In this document: positions 8,278 to 16,052 of the stretch, piece by piece
Numbering within the stretch: the first letter of the stretch is position 1
Layout of the letters: every line of letters starts with the position of its first letter
Assembly: GCA_964194845.1 (NCBI GenBank)
Contig: CAXMNX010000019.1
Location: forward strand, 1-43,401
Reading direction: 5' to 3'
Origin: CAXMNX01 sp964194845
GTDB lineage: Bacteria; Pseudomonadota; Alphaproteobacteria; Rhodobacterales; Rhodobacteraceae
DNA: 43,401 nt
Translations under genes and position numbers: made by a program
The notes under the pieces: generated by a model
What the model was told of the DNA's origin: nothing
What the model saw: only the letters and a program-made list of their open reading frames with translations
Databases searched by the model: none

Positions 8278-8577
8278 ATGCCATTTGCGATTACTCACTT
8301 CCTTTCGGGCGGTACGAAAGAGCAATACGACGCAACGGTCAAAGCGGTACACCCCGCCAGCGGCTTGCCCGAGGGCCAGTTGTTCCATGCGGCCGGCGCG
8401 TCTCCGGGCGGCTGGACGATACTCGCGGTGCACGACACCAAGGCAAGCTGGGAGAAATTCCGCGATACCGTGCTGAAGCCGGCGATGATGGCCGGCATCG
8501 ACGGCGGCCTTGAGGGCCAGCCTGTGGAAACAGAGATCGAGCTTCACGCTTTCGAAAAGGCGCGCCAGACTGCCTGA
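8278..8577 (+). CDS. small protein, dimeric alpha-beta barrel (ABM-like)
   Basis: A 99-residue cytoplasmic protein. The pattern MPFAITHFLSGGTKEQYDAT, then LFHAAGASPGGWTILAVHD and SWEKFRDTVLKPAM, resembles the antibiotic-biosynthesis-monooxygenase-type ferredoxin-like fold that forms dimeric barrels. No catalytic assignment is possible. A clean ACGGAGGG ribosome binding site precedes the ATG. The 273 bp upstream contains no gene I can support. Divergent from the two-helix membrane protein. Confidence 0.7.
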   Translation: MPFAITHFLSGGTKEQYDATVKAVHPASGLPEGQLFHAAGASPGGWTILAVHDTKASWEKFRDTVLKPAMMAGIDGGLEGQPVETEIELHAFEKARQTA

Positions 8578-8794
8578 GGCGAGACAGGGCTGGGTGCGTG
8601 GCACCCGGCCCGAAGCCGCCCCTTGAGCGCGGTGTCGATGGCGGGGGCTCCGGGCGGTGTGGAGGCGGGTGAAGTTGGGCATGGGGTGGAAGGTGGCGCG
8701 GCGAAGAGAGGTGTGTAGGACGGGGTTTCACCCCGCCAGAAAGGTAATTGATTTGAGTGGTGGCGGAGTGCTGGGGTGGAACTCTACCCTACGG
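8578..8794. other. intergenic region with a short hairpin
   Basis: The gap between the ABM-like gene and the convergent ATPase gene holds no supportable gene. CGGGGT-TTC-ACCCCG (8721-8735) is a 6-bp hairpin that may serve as a weak terminator, though no T-run follows on either strand. Base composition falls toward the ATPase gene. Confidence 0.4.
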
Positions 8795-10237
8795 TTACTG
8801 CTTGATAATATTGATCAAATCTGAGCTCAAATAGGATGACATTGAGTGCTCGGAGTCGGATTCGGGCAAACAATGGGCAATCGCCTGTCCAGCAACAGCG
8901 TGCCAAGGCTTTGTGCAATTACAGATCCCCGGTATTAGGTTTGCCAACGACTTGATCTTTTGATGTCTCATTCGGTTGCCGTCAGAAATCAACTGTTCAA
9001 CTTCAGTTCGGTAGAGGTGGTTTTGGTGTTCTTCCAACCAATTAGCGGCGAAAGAACGAAAACTATCCCAGTCGGTTCCCATGGCACTCAAGGACTCGTC
9101 TGTCAAAAGCAAGTTTTCAATTGCATAGCAATTCAATCGAAATCTTTTGACACACCCTACGTCGTCCAATCGCCCACTCTGTCCATCGCCGTCACGGACA
9201 GAAATTGCGATCGGCGTTTCGTAAATGGCCGGAAGAAATTCGGAAAAGAAAACCTCAAGTTCATTTTGCCGATCGACAGTCATCGCGATACAAGGGAATA
9301 TCCTGAGCCGATCTTGTGCCGATCGCCCGGCCTGTTGCCAAACGCGCTCGTCATCTGCACTTTCCACAATTAGTGGCCGGTCCAAATTGAAGACGCATGA
9401 AAGCGGATGTGCAACGTACGGCGCGACTCGCGACGCAATTTCAGATGATGGTTTGAACCGGATCTCATCCGAATTGAAGTGTTTTACACCAAGAGTTGAG
9501 GCTGCCTGTTGAACCGCAAATGCTACAAACGGCGTACTATGCGTTGCGAAAACGAACGCAGTTTTTTGGCGTGTTTCCGCCTCTAGCCGAGAGATGCGAT
9601 TAACGATGAATTCTATGAAACGTGCCTGCATATCGGGGTGAAGATGCGGATCAGGCTCATCCATGAAGATAATGTTTCGCCTTTCGGCATCGCATCCCTG
9701 AAGAAACACTAGCACTTCGCTGGCAAGCGAAAGAATTTCACTTTCTCCACTACTTAGCTTCTGGGGTTCCGTTGGAGTGCCATCAAGCAATTTGAATTTA
9801 AAATCGTCGTTCTCGAGATCAACCACAACATTCGGAACCAACTTATTCAGATCGTCCAAAAACTCGGATTCAAACGTTGCAGTCGAATTGCGAATCTCCG
9901 GCGTTCGAAGCGCCATATCCATCCACCGGTTGCGCACATGGTAAAGTTGAGAAAGCGCAACTTGCCGAAAATTGTCTGATCGATTCTGACGCCGACCATC
10001 CAGTACCCAGCCGGGATTTTGACGCAGTTGTTGTTGCAAACTTGATTCTACAACTAGTAAGCCGCCTCTTTCCGGAGAAACCAAACTGACGTTATAGGCC
10101 GGATTGGCACGAAGATTTTGGACGATCTTCCTAAATAAGGTGCTCTTGCCAGACCCGTTACGCCCAACGACTACGTTGATTTGTTCGAGTTCAGACAGAT
10201 TAAAATTGTTATCTACAATTAGATCAAATGTCGGCAT
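8795..10237 (-). CDS. AAA (ABC-type) ATPase with DUF4435/TOPRIM-like C-terminus; defence candidate
   Basis: A 480-residue soluble protein. Residues 1-285 form an ABC-type AAA ATPase (AAA_15/AAA_21, as in OLD and RecF relatives): Walker A GRNGSGKST (25-33), signature LSSGE (161-165), Walker B FMDEP with D193/E194, and a switch histidine in ATHST (H233). Residues about 286-480 look like DUF4435, a TOPRIM-type domain: PLIVESADDERVW with E292, an RDGDG acidic pair (D349/D351), and YAIENLLL (371-378), matching the family's IENyL signature. ATPase plus DUF4435 is the make-up of PARIS (AriA/AriB), found also as single-chain fusions, and OLD nucleases share the logic. Base composition is far below its neighbours. 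The start lies 5 bp after the thyX stop, so translation may be coupled. Alternatives: an OLD-family nuclease or an uncharacterised overcoming-lysogenisation-type effector. Confidence 0.8.
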   Translation of the reverse strand: MPTFDLIVDNNFNLSELEQINVVVGRNGSGKSTLFRKIVQNLRANPAYNVSLVSPERGGLLVVESSLQQQLRQNPGWVLDGRRQNRSDNFRQVALSQLYHVRNRWMDMALRTPEIRNSTATFESEFLDDLNKLVPNVVVDLENDDFKFKLLDGTPTEPQKLSSGESEILSLASEVLVFLQGCDAERRNIIFMDEPDPHLHPDMQARFIEFIVNRISRLEAETRQKTAFVFATHSTPFVAFAVQQAASTLGVKHFNSDEIRFKPSSEIASRVAPYVAHPLSCVFNLDRPLIVESADDERVWQQAGRSAQDRLRIFPCIAMTVDRQNELEVFFSEFLPAIYETPIAISVRDGDGQSGRLDDVGCVKRFRLNCYAIENLLLTDESLSAMGTDWDSFRSFAANWLEEHQNHLYRTEVEQLISDGNRMRHQKIKSLANLIPGICNCTKPWHAVAGQAIAHCLPESDSEHSMSSYLSSDLINIIKQ

Positions 10238-10242
10238 AATTT

Positions 10243-11148
10243 CTAGTTTCCAATAACACCCTCAAATTCCCGCCACTCCCCCTTCGACATCCCGCTCGTC
10301 TCCTGCGTGACCTCCTCACCCTTCACCATCCGCCTTACACACTCCAGCCCCTTGGCGCTCAAATTCGCGCCTCCCAGACGATAATCCTCGAACGCCCCAT
10401 AGGCAAAGGGCACCCAGTCGGCGACCAGTTTGCACATCTCTTCGGCGTAAACCCGGATCTCGTATTGCGCGTGGGCATCGGCGCGCAGGCGCAGGAAGTG
10501 GAAGAGGTTGTGCAGATCGACCTTCCAATACCACTGGGTATAGACATTGGCGGGCAGGTTCATCCGCGCCAGCTCTCGCGCCAGCCCCTCCTGCCCGTCC
10601 TGGCTGAGCATTTCTTCGTAATGGTCATAGTTGCGCATCGCGTCCGTTTTCAGGATTTCCAGAACGCGTTCGGCCTCGGCCCCCTCCAGAACCTCCCCCC
10701 GGCCCTGGCTGTTGACCTTGGACTGGGCGGCAAGCGCGTCGGGCGCGGGGATGTAGAATTCGCGGTCGAGGATGGAATAGCGGGCGGAGTATTCGTTCAC
10801 GTTGGCGGTGCGGTGGCGGATCCATTGGCGGGCGACGAAGACGGGGAGTTTGACGTGGAACTTGACCTCGCACATCTCGAACGGGGTCGAGTGCCAGTGG
10901 CGCATGAGGTAGCGGATCAGGCCTTCGTCGTTTGAGACAGCCTTGGTGCCTTTGCCGTATGAGACGCGGGCGGACTGGGTGATGGCGGCGTCGTCGCCCA
11001 TGTAGTCGATGACCCGGATATGGCCGTGATCCAGCACCGGATAGGCGGTGTAGAGGTGCGCTTCCATGCCTTCCGAAACGGCGCGAAGCGTGGGGCGCGG
11101 GGTGCTGCGAAGCTCGTCTATTTCGGCCTGTTGTTCGGGTGTCGGCAT
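10243..11148 (-). CDS. thyX: FAD-dependent thymidylate synthase
   Basis: Flavoenzyme that makes dTMP from dUMP with methylenetetrahydrofolate and NADPH, replacing ThyA. The ThyX signature RHR-x7-S is present (R111-H112-R113 to S121, reading RHRTANVNEYSAR), and other conserved stretches such as HWHSTPFE and QWYWKVDLHNLFHFL fit. At 301 residues it is normal for alphaproteobacteria. The last few codons are more A/T-rich than the rest of the gene, next to the low-G+C ATPase gene, so the C-terminal tail may have been remodelled at an insertion junction (inference). Divergent from the Slam-like gene with 154 bp between them. Confidence 0.96.
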   Translation of the reverse strand: MPTPEQQAEIDELRSTPRPTLRAVSEGMEAHLYTAYPVLDHGHIRVIDYMGDDAAITQSARVSYGKGTKAVSNDEGLIRYLMRHWHSTPFEMCEVKFHVKLPVFVARQWIRHRTANVNEYSARYSILDREFYIPAPDALAAQSKVNSQGRGEVLEGAEAERVLEILKTDAMRNYDHYEEMLSQDGQEGLARELARMNLPANVYTQWYWKVDLHNLFHFLRLRADAHAQYEIRVYAEEMCKLVADWVPFAYGAFEDYRLGGANLSAKGLECVRRMVKGEEVTQETSGMSKGEWREFEGVIGN

Positions 11149-11302
11149 GGGGTTGCCCTTTGGTTGGTATGAGTCGCTTAGACACTCTATCTATGGCGGG
11201 CACCGCCGTGAACCGCTATATCGGCGAATATTGTCGTAATTTTCGCGCTACGGGCGCGCCGCGCGTTGGCGGGGGCTTTATCGGCCCGGGCGCGGCTGGC
11301 AT

Positions 11303-12703
11303 ATGTCGCCAATGACGTGGTGCATTTCGACATTTCGGGGCCGCCTGCGACGGGCGGTTTTGTTTTTGTTTCTGGGCGTTTTTGCGCCGCCGATTGCGAT
11401 GTCACAAACTCCACCCGCCGATCAGGTGCTGACCGAGCAACAGGCGCGCGCGCTGGCGCAGCGGGCCGCACTTGAAGGCAATCTGCCGCTGGCTGATGCG
11501 ATCTCGTCGGCGCTTTTGGCGAAAAATCCGAACGATGCGCAGGCGTTGCTGGTTCGCGCCCTTGTTGCACGCGGTGTCGGGCAACCGGATGACGCGCTTG
11601 AATTTGCGGCGCGGGCATACGCCAACAGCGATATCCCGGCGCTGAGTTTCGATGCGGCAATGCTGGCCGCAGACATTCAGGCCAGCCGCGAGAAGTTCAC
11701 CAGCGCGCAAATTTGGCTTCGACGCGCCGATCAGGCCGCGCCCGACGCGCCCCGTCGGCAGGTGGTGGCGCAAGCATACACCCAGGTGGCACGCCGGAAC
11801 CCGCTTCAGGTGCAGCTGCGTATTACCGCCCGGCCAACGAACAACGTGAACAATGGCGCTGAAACCATCGTGATCGACATCGGCGGGTTGCCTTTTGTGC
11901 TTGATCCATCGGGCCAGCAGCTTGGTGGTTTTGAGGCTTCGACAGGTGCCTCGATCAGTTACCGCCTGTCGGGGTCCGCGACACATCGGACGGACGTGGT
12001 AGGCGAGGTTTTCTACCGCAAGATCTGGCTGAATTCGTCTGCCAAGGCCAAGGCACCGGGTGCTAAAGGATCGGACTTTGACTATGGCGTTATTATCGGC
12101 GGCATCCGGCATCAGCGGCTGATCTGGCCCGAGCTTGGTATCAGTCGGATAACCGGGCTGGTTGGGCAAAGCTGGTATGGCGGAGATGCGCTGGCCCGCT
12201 GGGGCGAAGTGCAGTTGGGGCAGACCGTGGAACAGGGCGAAGGTCGGCGGCTGAACTTCGGCGCCGTTTTGCGGACGGAAAAGCGGCTGGATGACGACAT
12301 CAATTCCGCCTATTCGCTGGCGTTTTCGGGCGAAGCGTCGCGCCCTGCTGCAAACGGGCGCTATTCCGTGGGCGGGGCGATCAAGAATGTCTGGTCGGAC
12401 TCGGCGACGGTGGATCACTTCTCGACAACATTTTTCGCGAGCCGTGCGTTCGACAGGATTGGCGCTGTCCAGCCCTCGGTCAGGGCATCGGTCGAGCAGC
12501 GCATTTATCACAATTTCGCCACCGCGCCGGGTGGCCGTAAAGATGTGTCGCTTAGCCTTGGCTTTGATATAATCTGGCCGGATGTCAGCTATTACGGCTT
12601 TCAGCCAAGGCTGTCGTTGCAGGCGCGCCGCACGCAGTCAAACGTCGATATTTATGACCGGAATGAATACTCGATCGGGCTGACTGCCGTCTCGAGATTT
12701 TGA
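11303..12703 (+). CDS. TPR plus beta-barrel outer-membrane protein, Slam-like (DUF560)
   Basis: A protein of about 466 residues. It has an N-terminal signal (basic RGRLRR, hydrophobic AVLFLFLGVFAPPIAMS), then TPR-like helices to about residue 170 (for example LLAKNPNDAQALLVRALVAR). The rest is rich in alternating beta strands and ends in TAVSRF, a typical outer-membrane C-terminal phenylalanine. This matches surface lipoprotein assembly modifiers (Slam), which move lipoproteins to the cell surface. In roseobacters such proteins are often labelled only as porin-like. No obvious client lipoprotein gene is adjacent. The start is uncertain: ATGs at 11303 and 11312 both lack a clear ribosome binding site. 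Confidence 0.65.
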   Translation: MSPMTWCISTFRGRLRRAVLFLFLGVFAPPIAMSQTPPADQVLTEQQARALAQRAALEGNLPLADAISSALLAKNPNDAQALLVRALVARGVGQPDDALEFAARAYANSDIPALSFDAAMLAADIQASREKFTSAQIWLRRADQAAPDAPRRQVVAQAYTQVARRNPLQVQLRITARPTNNVNNGAETIVIDIGGLPFVLDPSGQQLGGFEASTGASISYRLSGSATHRTDVVGEVFYRKIWLNSSAKAKAPGAKGSDFDYGVIIGGIRHQRLIWPELGISRITGLVGQSWYGGDALARWGEVQLGQTVEQGEGRRLNFGAVLRTEKRLDDDINSAYSLAFSGEASRPAANGRYSVGGAIKNVWSDSATVDHFSTTFFASRAFDRIGAVQPSVRASVEQRIYHNFATAPGGRKDVSLSLGFDIIWPDVSYYGFQPRLSLQARRTQSNVDIYDRNEYSIGLTAVSRF

Positions 12704-12815
12704 TCGCTGTGATGAGCTTGCGCTGTCGCTGACCCTCGCCAAGTCGATCGCTTGCCCCTATCGTTTGCAAAAGCCCGGCTAAATGGGCTGACCAATCATC
12801 AGACGGGAGCGACGC

Positions 12816-13244
12816 ATGGGTATTGAATATCTGCACACAATGGTTCGCGTAGCGGACCTTGAGAAATCCATGGCATTTTACCAGCTTTTGGGCCTTGAGG
12901 AGACGCGCCGGTATGACAATGAAAACGGCCGATTTTCGCTTGTGTTCATGTCGCCGCCGGGTCAGGAAAACGCGCACGTCGAGCTGACGCACAACTGGGA
13001 CGGCGACGACGGACTGCCGTCTGACAGTCGCCATTTCGGGCATCTGGCCTATAGTGTCGATGATATCCATGCGACGTGCCAGCATTTGATGGATAGCGGC
13101 ATCACCATCAATCGCCCGCCGCGCGATGGGCATATGGCGTTTGTGCGGTCGCCCGACAATATCTCGGTCGAGCTTTTGCAGCGCGGCGATGCGCTGTCAC
13201 CGCAAGAGCCATGGGCAAGCATGGAAAATACAGGCCACTGGTGA
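12816..13244 (+). CDS. gloA: lactoylglutathione lyase (glyoxalase I)
   Basis: Metal-dependent VOC-fold enzyme that converts the hemithioacetal of methylglyoxal and glutathione to S-lactoylglutathione. The four metal ligands fit E. coli GloA: H7 (LHTMVRV), E56 (HVELTHN), H76 (FGHLAYSV) and E119 (SVELLQ). At 142 residues it is the single-domain form. The start is preceded by GACGGGAGCGACGC. Its stop overlaps the start of the DUF1194 gene (TGATG), so the three genes are translationally coupled. Confidence 0.93.
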   Translation: MGIEYLHTMVRVADLEKSMAFYQLLGLEETRRYDNENGRFSLVFMSPPGQENAHVELTHNWDGDDGLPSDSRHFGHLAYSVDDIHATCQHLMDSGITINRPPRDGHMAFVRSPDNISVELLQRGDALSPQEPWASMENTGHW

Positions 13245-13939
13245 TGCGTCGGTGGTGCCTGGCAATTTTTGCGTTTGCACTGCTGGGGGCGCCGATGCCT
13301 GCGATTGCCTGTCGGCTGGCGCTGGTTCTGGCGATTGACGTCTCGACTTCGGTCGATCAGCGCGATTATTCGCTGCAACGCGACGGGTTGGCGGCAGCAC
13401 TTCGTGCGCCGGAAGTGATCAGCGCATTTCTGTCTGCGTCGTCGCCGGTGGCACTTGCCGCCTATGAGTGGAGTGGTCCGCACAATCAGCGCATTATTCT
13501 CGACTGGACGCTTGTGGCCAGTGCTGGCGATATGCGCAGCGCAGCAGATCGGATCGAAACATTCGTTCGTCATCAGACCGGATATCCAACGTCGCTGGGA
13601 AATGCGCTTAGCTTTGGCGGCGATATGTTGGACGCAGCCCCGGCTTGTGGACGGCAAACGCTGGATCTGAGCGGTGATGGTCGGAACAACCACGGTCATC
13701 CGCCCGAGGTTGCTTATCAGGACAGCTTGTTTGACAGCATCACTGTCAATGCACTTGCCGTCGGCGGCGGCGAGCCGTTGGATTCTCTGGTCCGGTATTT
13801 TACGGAATCTGTAATCCGCGGCAACGGCGCCTTCGTCGAGGTTGCGCGTGATCACCAGGATTTCCAGAATGCCATGCGTCGGAAATTGGTTCGCGAGGTG
13901 ACATCGCTTGTCGTGACCCATCTGGTGGCTGAACCATGA
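13244..13939 (+). CDS. DUF1194 von Willebrand-type exported protein (copy 1)
   Basis: A 231-residue exported protein. After a signal peptide (MRRWCLAIFAFALLGAPMPAIA) comes CRLALVLAIDVSTSVDQRDY, a DxSxS metal-ion-dependent adhesion site in a vWA-like DUF1194 domain. Later family marks are AAYEWSG, the TSLGNALSFGG segment, and LDLSGDGRNN. The paired cysteines after the signal and in APACGRQ could form a disulfide. Function unknown; vWA proteins usually mediate protein contacts. The start is the ATG overlapping the gloA stop; an upstream in-frame ATG inside gloA is rejected. It overlaps the second copy by 4 nt. Confidence 0.88.
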   Translation: MRRWCLAIFAFALLGAPMPAIACRLALVLAIDVSTSVDQRDYSLQRDGLAAALRAPEVISAFLSASSPVALAAYEWSGPHNQRIILDWTLVASAGDMRSAADRIETFVRHQTGYPTSLGNALSFGGDMLDAAPACGRQTLDLSGDGRNNHGHPPEVAYQDSLFDSITVNALAVGGGEPLDSLVRYFTESVIRGNGAFVEVARDHQDFQNAMRRKLVREVTSLVVTHLVAEP

Positions 13940-14724
13940 GAGTGCTTTGGGCATCGCTTTGGCTGTCTTTGGTGGCCGTTCCTTCTGAAGCCGCCTGTCG
14001 GCTTGCGTTGGCCCTGGCGTTGGATGTTTCGGGGTCGGTGGACGAATACGAATACGTGCTGCAAATGAACGGGATTGCGACCGCGCTGGCCGACGGCGAT
14101 GTTCGGGCCGCATTGTTTGCGATGCCGGAAGTGCCGGTCACGCTGGCGATCTATGAATGGTCGTCTTCTTCGTATCAGCGCATGATCGTGAACTGGCGGC
14201 CGTTATTCGACGAAACGGATTTGGACGACATTCGTTCCATTCTGCTGGCTTGGCGGCGTGCGCCTGCGCCGGAAGCCACCGGGTTGGGGGCGGCACTAGA
14301 GTTCGGCGCGAAACTGTTCAACAGCGCGCCGGCCTGCTGGGATCAGACGCTGGATGTTTCGGCGGACGGCAAAAACAACGACTGGCCGGTGCCCACGCGG
14401 CTGCGCGAAAACGGCCGATTGGGCACGATGAACGTGAACGCCCTGGTGGTGGCCAAGGACTTCAAAAGCACCATGGACATGACCCCGGACGGTGTTGCTG
14501 AGTTGACAGGTTACTATCGGGCGCGGATCATTTACGGACCCGGCGCATTTGTTGAAGTCGCGCAAGGATACGAGGATTACGCGACCGCCATGAGCCGCAA
14601 GTTGCTTCGGGAGTTGTCGACGTTACCGCTTGGCCAATTGCCGGTTGTGCCGGGCGCGGTCGACATGCCGACGCGCACGGCATTTGCCCTGAGCGAAAGC
14701 CCGATGCCGCCAAGGCATCAGTAA
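13936..14724 (+). CDS. DUF1194 von Willebrand-type exported protein (copy 2)
   Basis: A 262-residue paralogue of the preceding gene. It has a signal peptide (MRVLWASLWLSLVAVPSEAA), the same opening CRLALALALDVSGSVDEYEY with DxSxS, and matching later segments AIYEWSS, TGLGAALEFGA and LDVSADGKNN. It is about 30 residues longer, with a proline-rich tail ending SPMPPRHQ. Start is the ATG within ATGA shared with copy 1. The two copies are diverged, so the duplication is old. The 3' end overlaps the convergent regulator gene by 7 bp. Confidence 0.88.
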   Translation: MRVLWASLWLSLVAVPSEAACRLALALALDVSGSVDEYEYVLQMNGIATALADGDVRAALFAMPEVPVTLAIYEWSSSSYQRMIVNWRPLFDETDLDDIRSILLAWRRAPAPEATGLGAALEFGAKLFNSAPACWDQTLDVSADGKNNDWPVPTRLRENGRLGTMNVNALVVAKDFKSTMDMTPDGVAELTGYYRARIIYGPGAFVEVAQGYEDYATAMSRKLLRELSTLPLGQLPVVPGAVDMPTRTAFALSESPMPPRHQ

Positions 14725-15218
14725 ATGTAGCGGATTTGATCGCTCCAATATCGTTCGATCCGGCCCAGCGCAGCGTTGAGAGCGCCAATTTGGGCCGCAC
14801 CCACTGTTGTATCATTTTCCATGCCGCCTGCGTGGCGCGCGAACAGATCGTCGACGATCTTGCGCACTTCGCGCCCCCTTTCAGTCAGGCGCACCCGGAC
14901 CGAGCGGCGATCAATTTCGCATCGCTGATGGTGCATGAAACCCATCTCAACCAGCTTTTTCAAGTTGTAGGATACGTTCGAGCCCTGATAATAACCGCGC
15001 GATTTCAATTCGCCCGCCGTGACCTCGTGATCACCGACATTGAATAGAAGCAGGGCCTGGACGGCATTAATCTCAAGCATACCGAGCCGTTCAAATTCGT
15101 CCTTGATAACGTCGAGAAGAAGCCGGTGGAGACGTTCCACAAGCCCCAGACTTTCGAGGTAGTCTTTTTTGTAAATTGGTGCCGATACTGCGTCGCCGAC
15201 TTGCTGATACATACTCAT
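14718..15218 (-). CDS. MarR-family regulator, LdtR-like
   Basis: A winged-helix regulator of about 166 residues, conserved across alphaproteobacteria. The central part EFERLGMLEINAVQALLLFN, then ELKSRGYYQGSNVSYNLKKL and the wing RCEIDRRSVRVRLTERG, closely follows the LdtR group, named in Liberibacter for control of an L,D-transpeptidase gene. The role here is inferred from family only. Start chosen at MSMYQQV with GGAGACCTGGAA upstream; an ATG six codons earlier is possible. The promoter should lie in the 99 bp before sdhE. Confidence 0.88.
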   Translation of the reverse strand: MSMYQQVGDAVSAPIYKKDYLESLGLVERLHRLLLDVIKDEFERLGMLEINAVQALLLFNVGDHEVTAGELKSRGYYQGSNVSYNLKKLVEMGFMHHQRCEIDRRSVRVRLTERGREVRKIVDDLFARHAGGMENDTTVGAAQIGALNAALGRIERYWSDQIRYIY

Positions 15219-15317
15219 TTCCAGGTCTCCGCCCATTCTGCTCGCCTGAGCGGAGGTTTCACCGAAAAATCCGAAGATTGGGTTAAAGCGCGGAAAATTA
15301 GAGGCAATAACCCGCGA

Positions 15318-15578
15318 CTATAGCGCGCTCGCGTGCCTCTGGATCGTTTCGACCAATCCCGAATACTGCGGCGGCGGCGGGGTTTGCCCGCTTACCCAGA
15401 GATACAGATCGTGATCGTTTTCGTCCAGCATCGCCTCGAACTGATCAAGCGCCGTCGGACCAAGCGAAGCGGCGCGCGCATCGCAAAATGGCCCAAGTAT
15501 CATATCCATTTCGCGCGTGCCGCGACGCCATGCCCGGATCTTCAGGCGCTTCAGGCGAAGCGCCTTGTCGGCAGTCAT
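15318..15578 (-). CDS. sdhE: succinate dehydrogenase assembly factor (SdhE)
   Basis: An 86-residue protein of the SdhE/SDH5 (DUF339) family, which promotes covalent FAD attachment to succinate dehydrogenase. The RG-x-x-E motif is present in AWRRGTREMDMILGPF, followed by LDQFEAMLDENDHDLYLWVSG, both characteristic. The start MTADKALRLKR overlaps the stop of the upstream XRE gene (ATGA), which rejects the longer frame. Being coupled to a DNA-binding protein rather than to sdhCDAB is unusual. Confidence 0.92.
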   Translation of the reverse strand: MTADKALRLKRLKIRAWRRGTREMDMILGPFCDARAASLGPTALDQFEAMLDENDHDLYLWVSGQTPPPPQYSGLVETIQRHASAL

Positions 15579-15973
15579 ACGGCCGTATCGACCATTGCGG
15601 ATTTCAATCGCTTCTCGAGCACACCCATGCGATCCGCGGCCTGGCTGATCTGCGTGCGCAGGACCCGCATTTCGACCATCAGGTCGCTGATGTCGGAATC
15701 TGGCTGATCGGGTAGAGCCTCGTCCAGGCCCGGGCCTTCGCCCATCAGCAGCCACGGGATCGAGACATTCAGAACACCGGACAGCATTTGCAGCTTGTTT
15801 GCGCGGGGTTCGGACATATCGTGTTCCCAGCCGTCCAATGTTTTCGACGCAATTCCCAGTTTCCGGGAAAGCGCCGACTGCGTGAGCCCTTGCGCATCGC
15901 GCGCAGCGGCAACACGGTCGCCAAATGTCGCCGCTTTGTTGGAAAACCAGTTCAATTCGGCAAGTTCAGTCAT
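15575..15973 (-). CDS. XRE-family helix-turn-helix regulator
   Basis: A 132-residue putative transcription factor. The HTH runs through FGDRVAAARDAQGLTQSALS and KLGIASKTLDGWEHDMSEPR, typical of the XRE/Cro fold. The C-terminus (about 95-130) is heptad-like and may be a coiled coil for dimerisation. Start taken as MTELAELNWF; the upstream extension lacks a ribosome binding site. Overlaps sdhE by 4 nt, so the two are made together. Divergent from the aminotransferase gene with about 80 bp for both promoters; autoregulation is plausible but unproven. Confidence 0.88.
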   Translation of the reverse strand: MTELAELNWFSNKAATFGDRVAAARDAQGLTQSALSRKLGIASKTLDGWEHDMSEPRANKLQMLSGVLNVSIPWLLMGEGPGLDEALPDQPDSDISDLMVEMRVLRTQISQAADRMGVLEKRLKSAMVDTAV

Positions 15974-16052
15974 CAACGTTGTCCTAATAGCTTGCGGGGG
16001 CAATAACGGCTTTCTATGACACTATTAAGTTAACGTCTTGCCGAGGACGACC

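Noticed and set aside
8803..8820. TTGAT...ATCAA as an FNR box
   Set aside because: The spacer is 7 rather than 4 bp and it lies inside the 3' end of the ATPase coding sequence.
11402..12511. 369-codon open frame antisense to the Slam-like gene
   Set aside because: The plus strand encodes a coherent signal-TPR-barrel protein; the antisense translation is Arg-rich and unrecognisable.
13049..14113. Long open frame antisense to gloA and the DUF1194 genes
   Set aside because: It reads through well-supported plus-strand genes, has biased Arg/Pro/His-rich composition and no recognisable domain: a high-G+C shadow.
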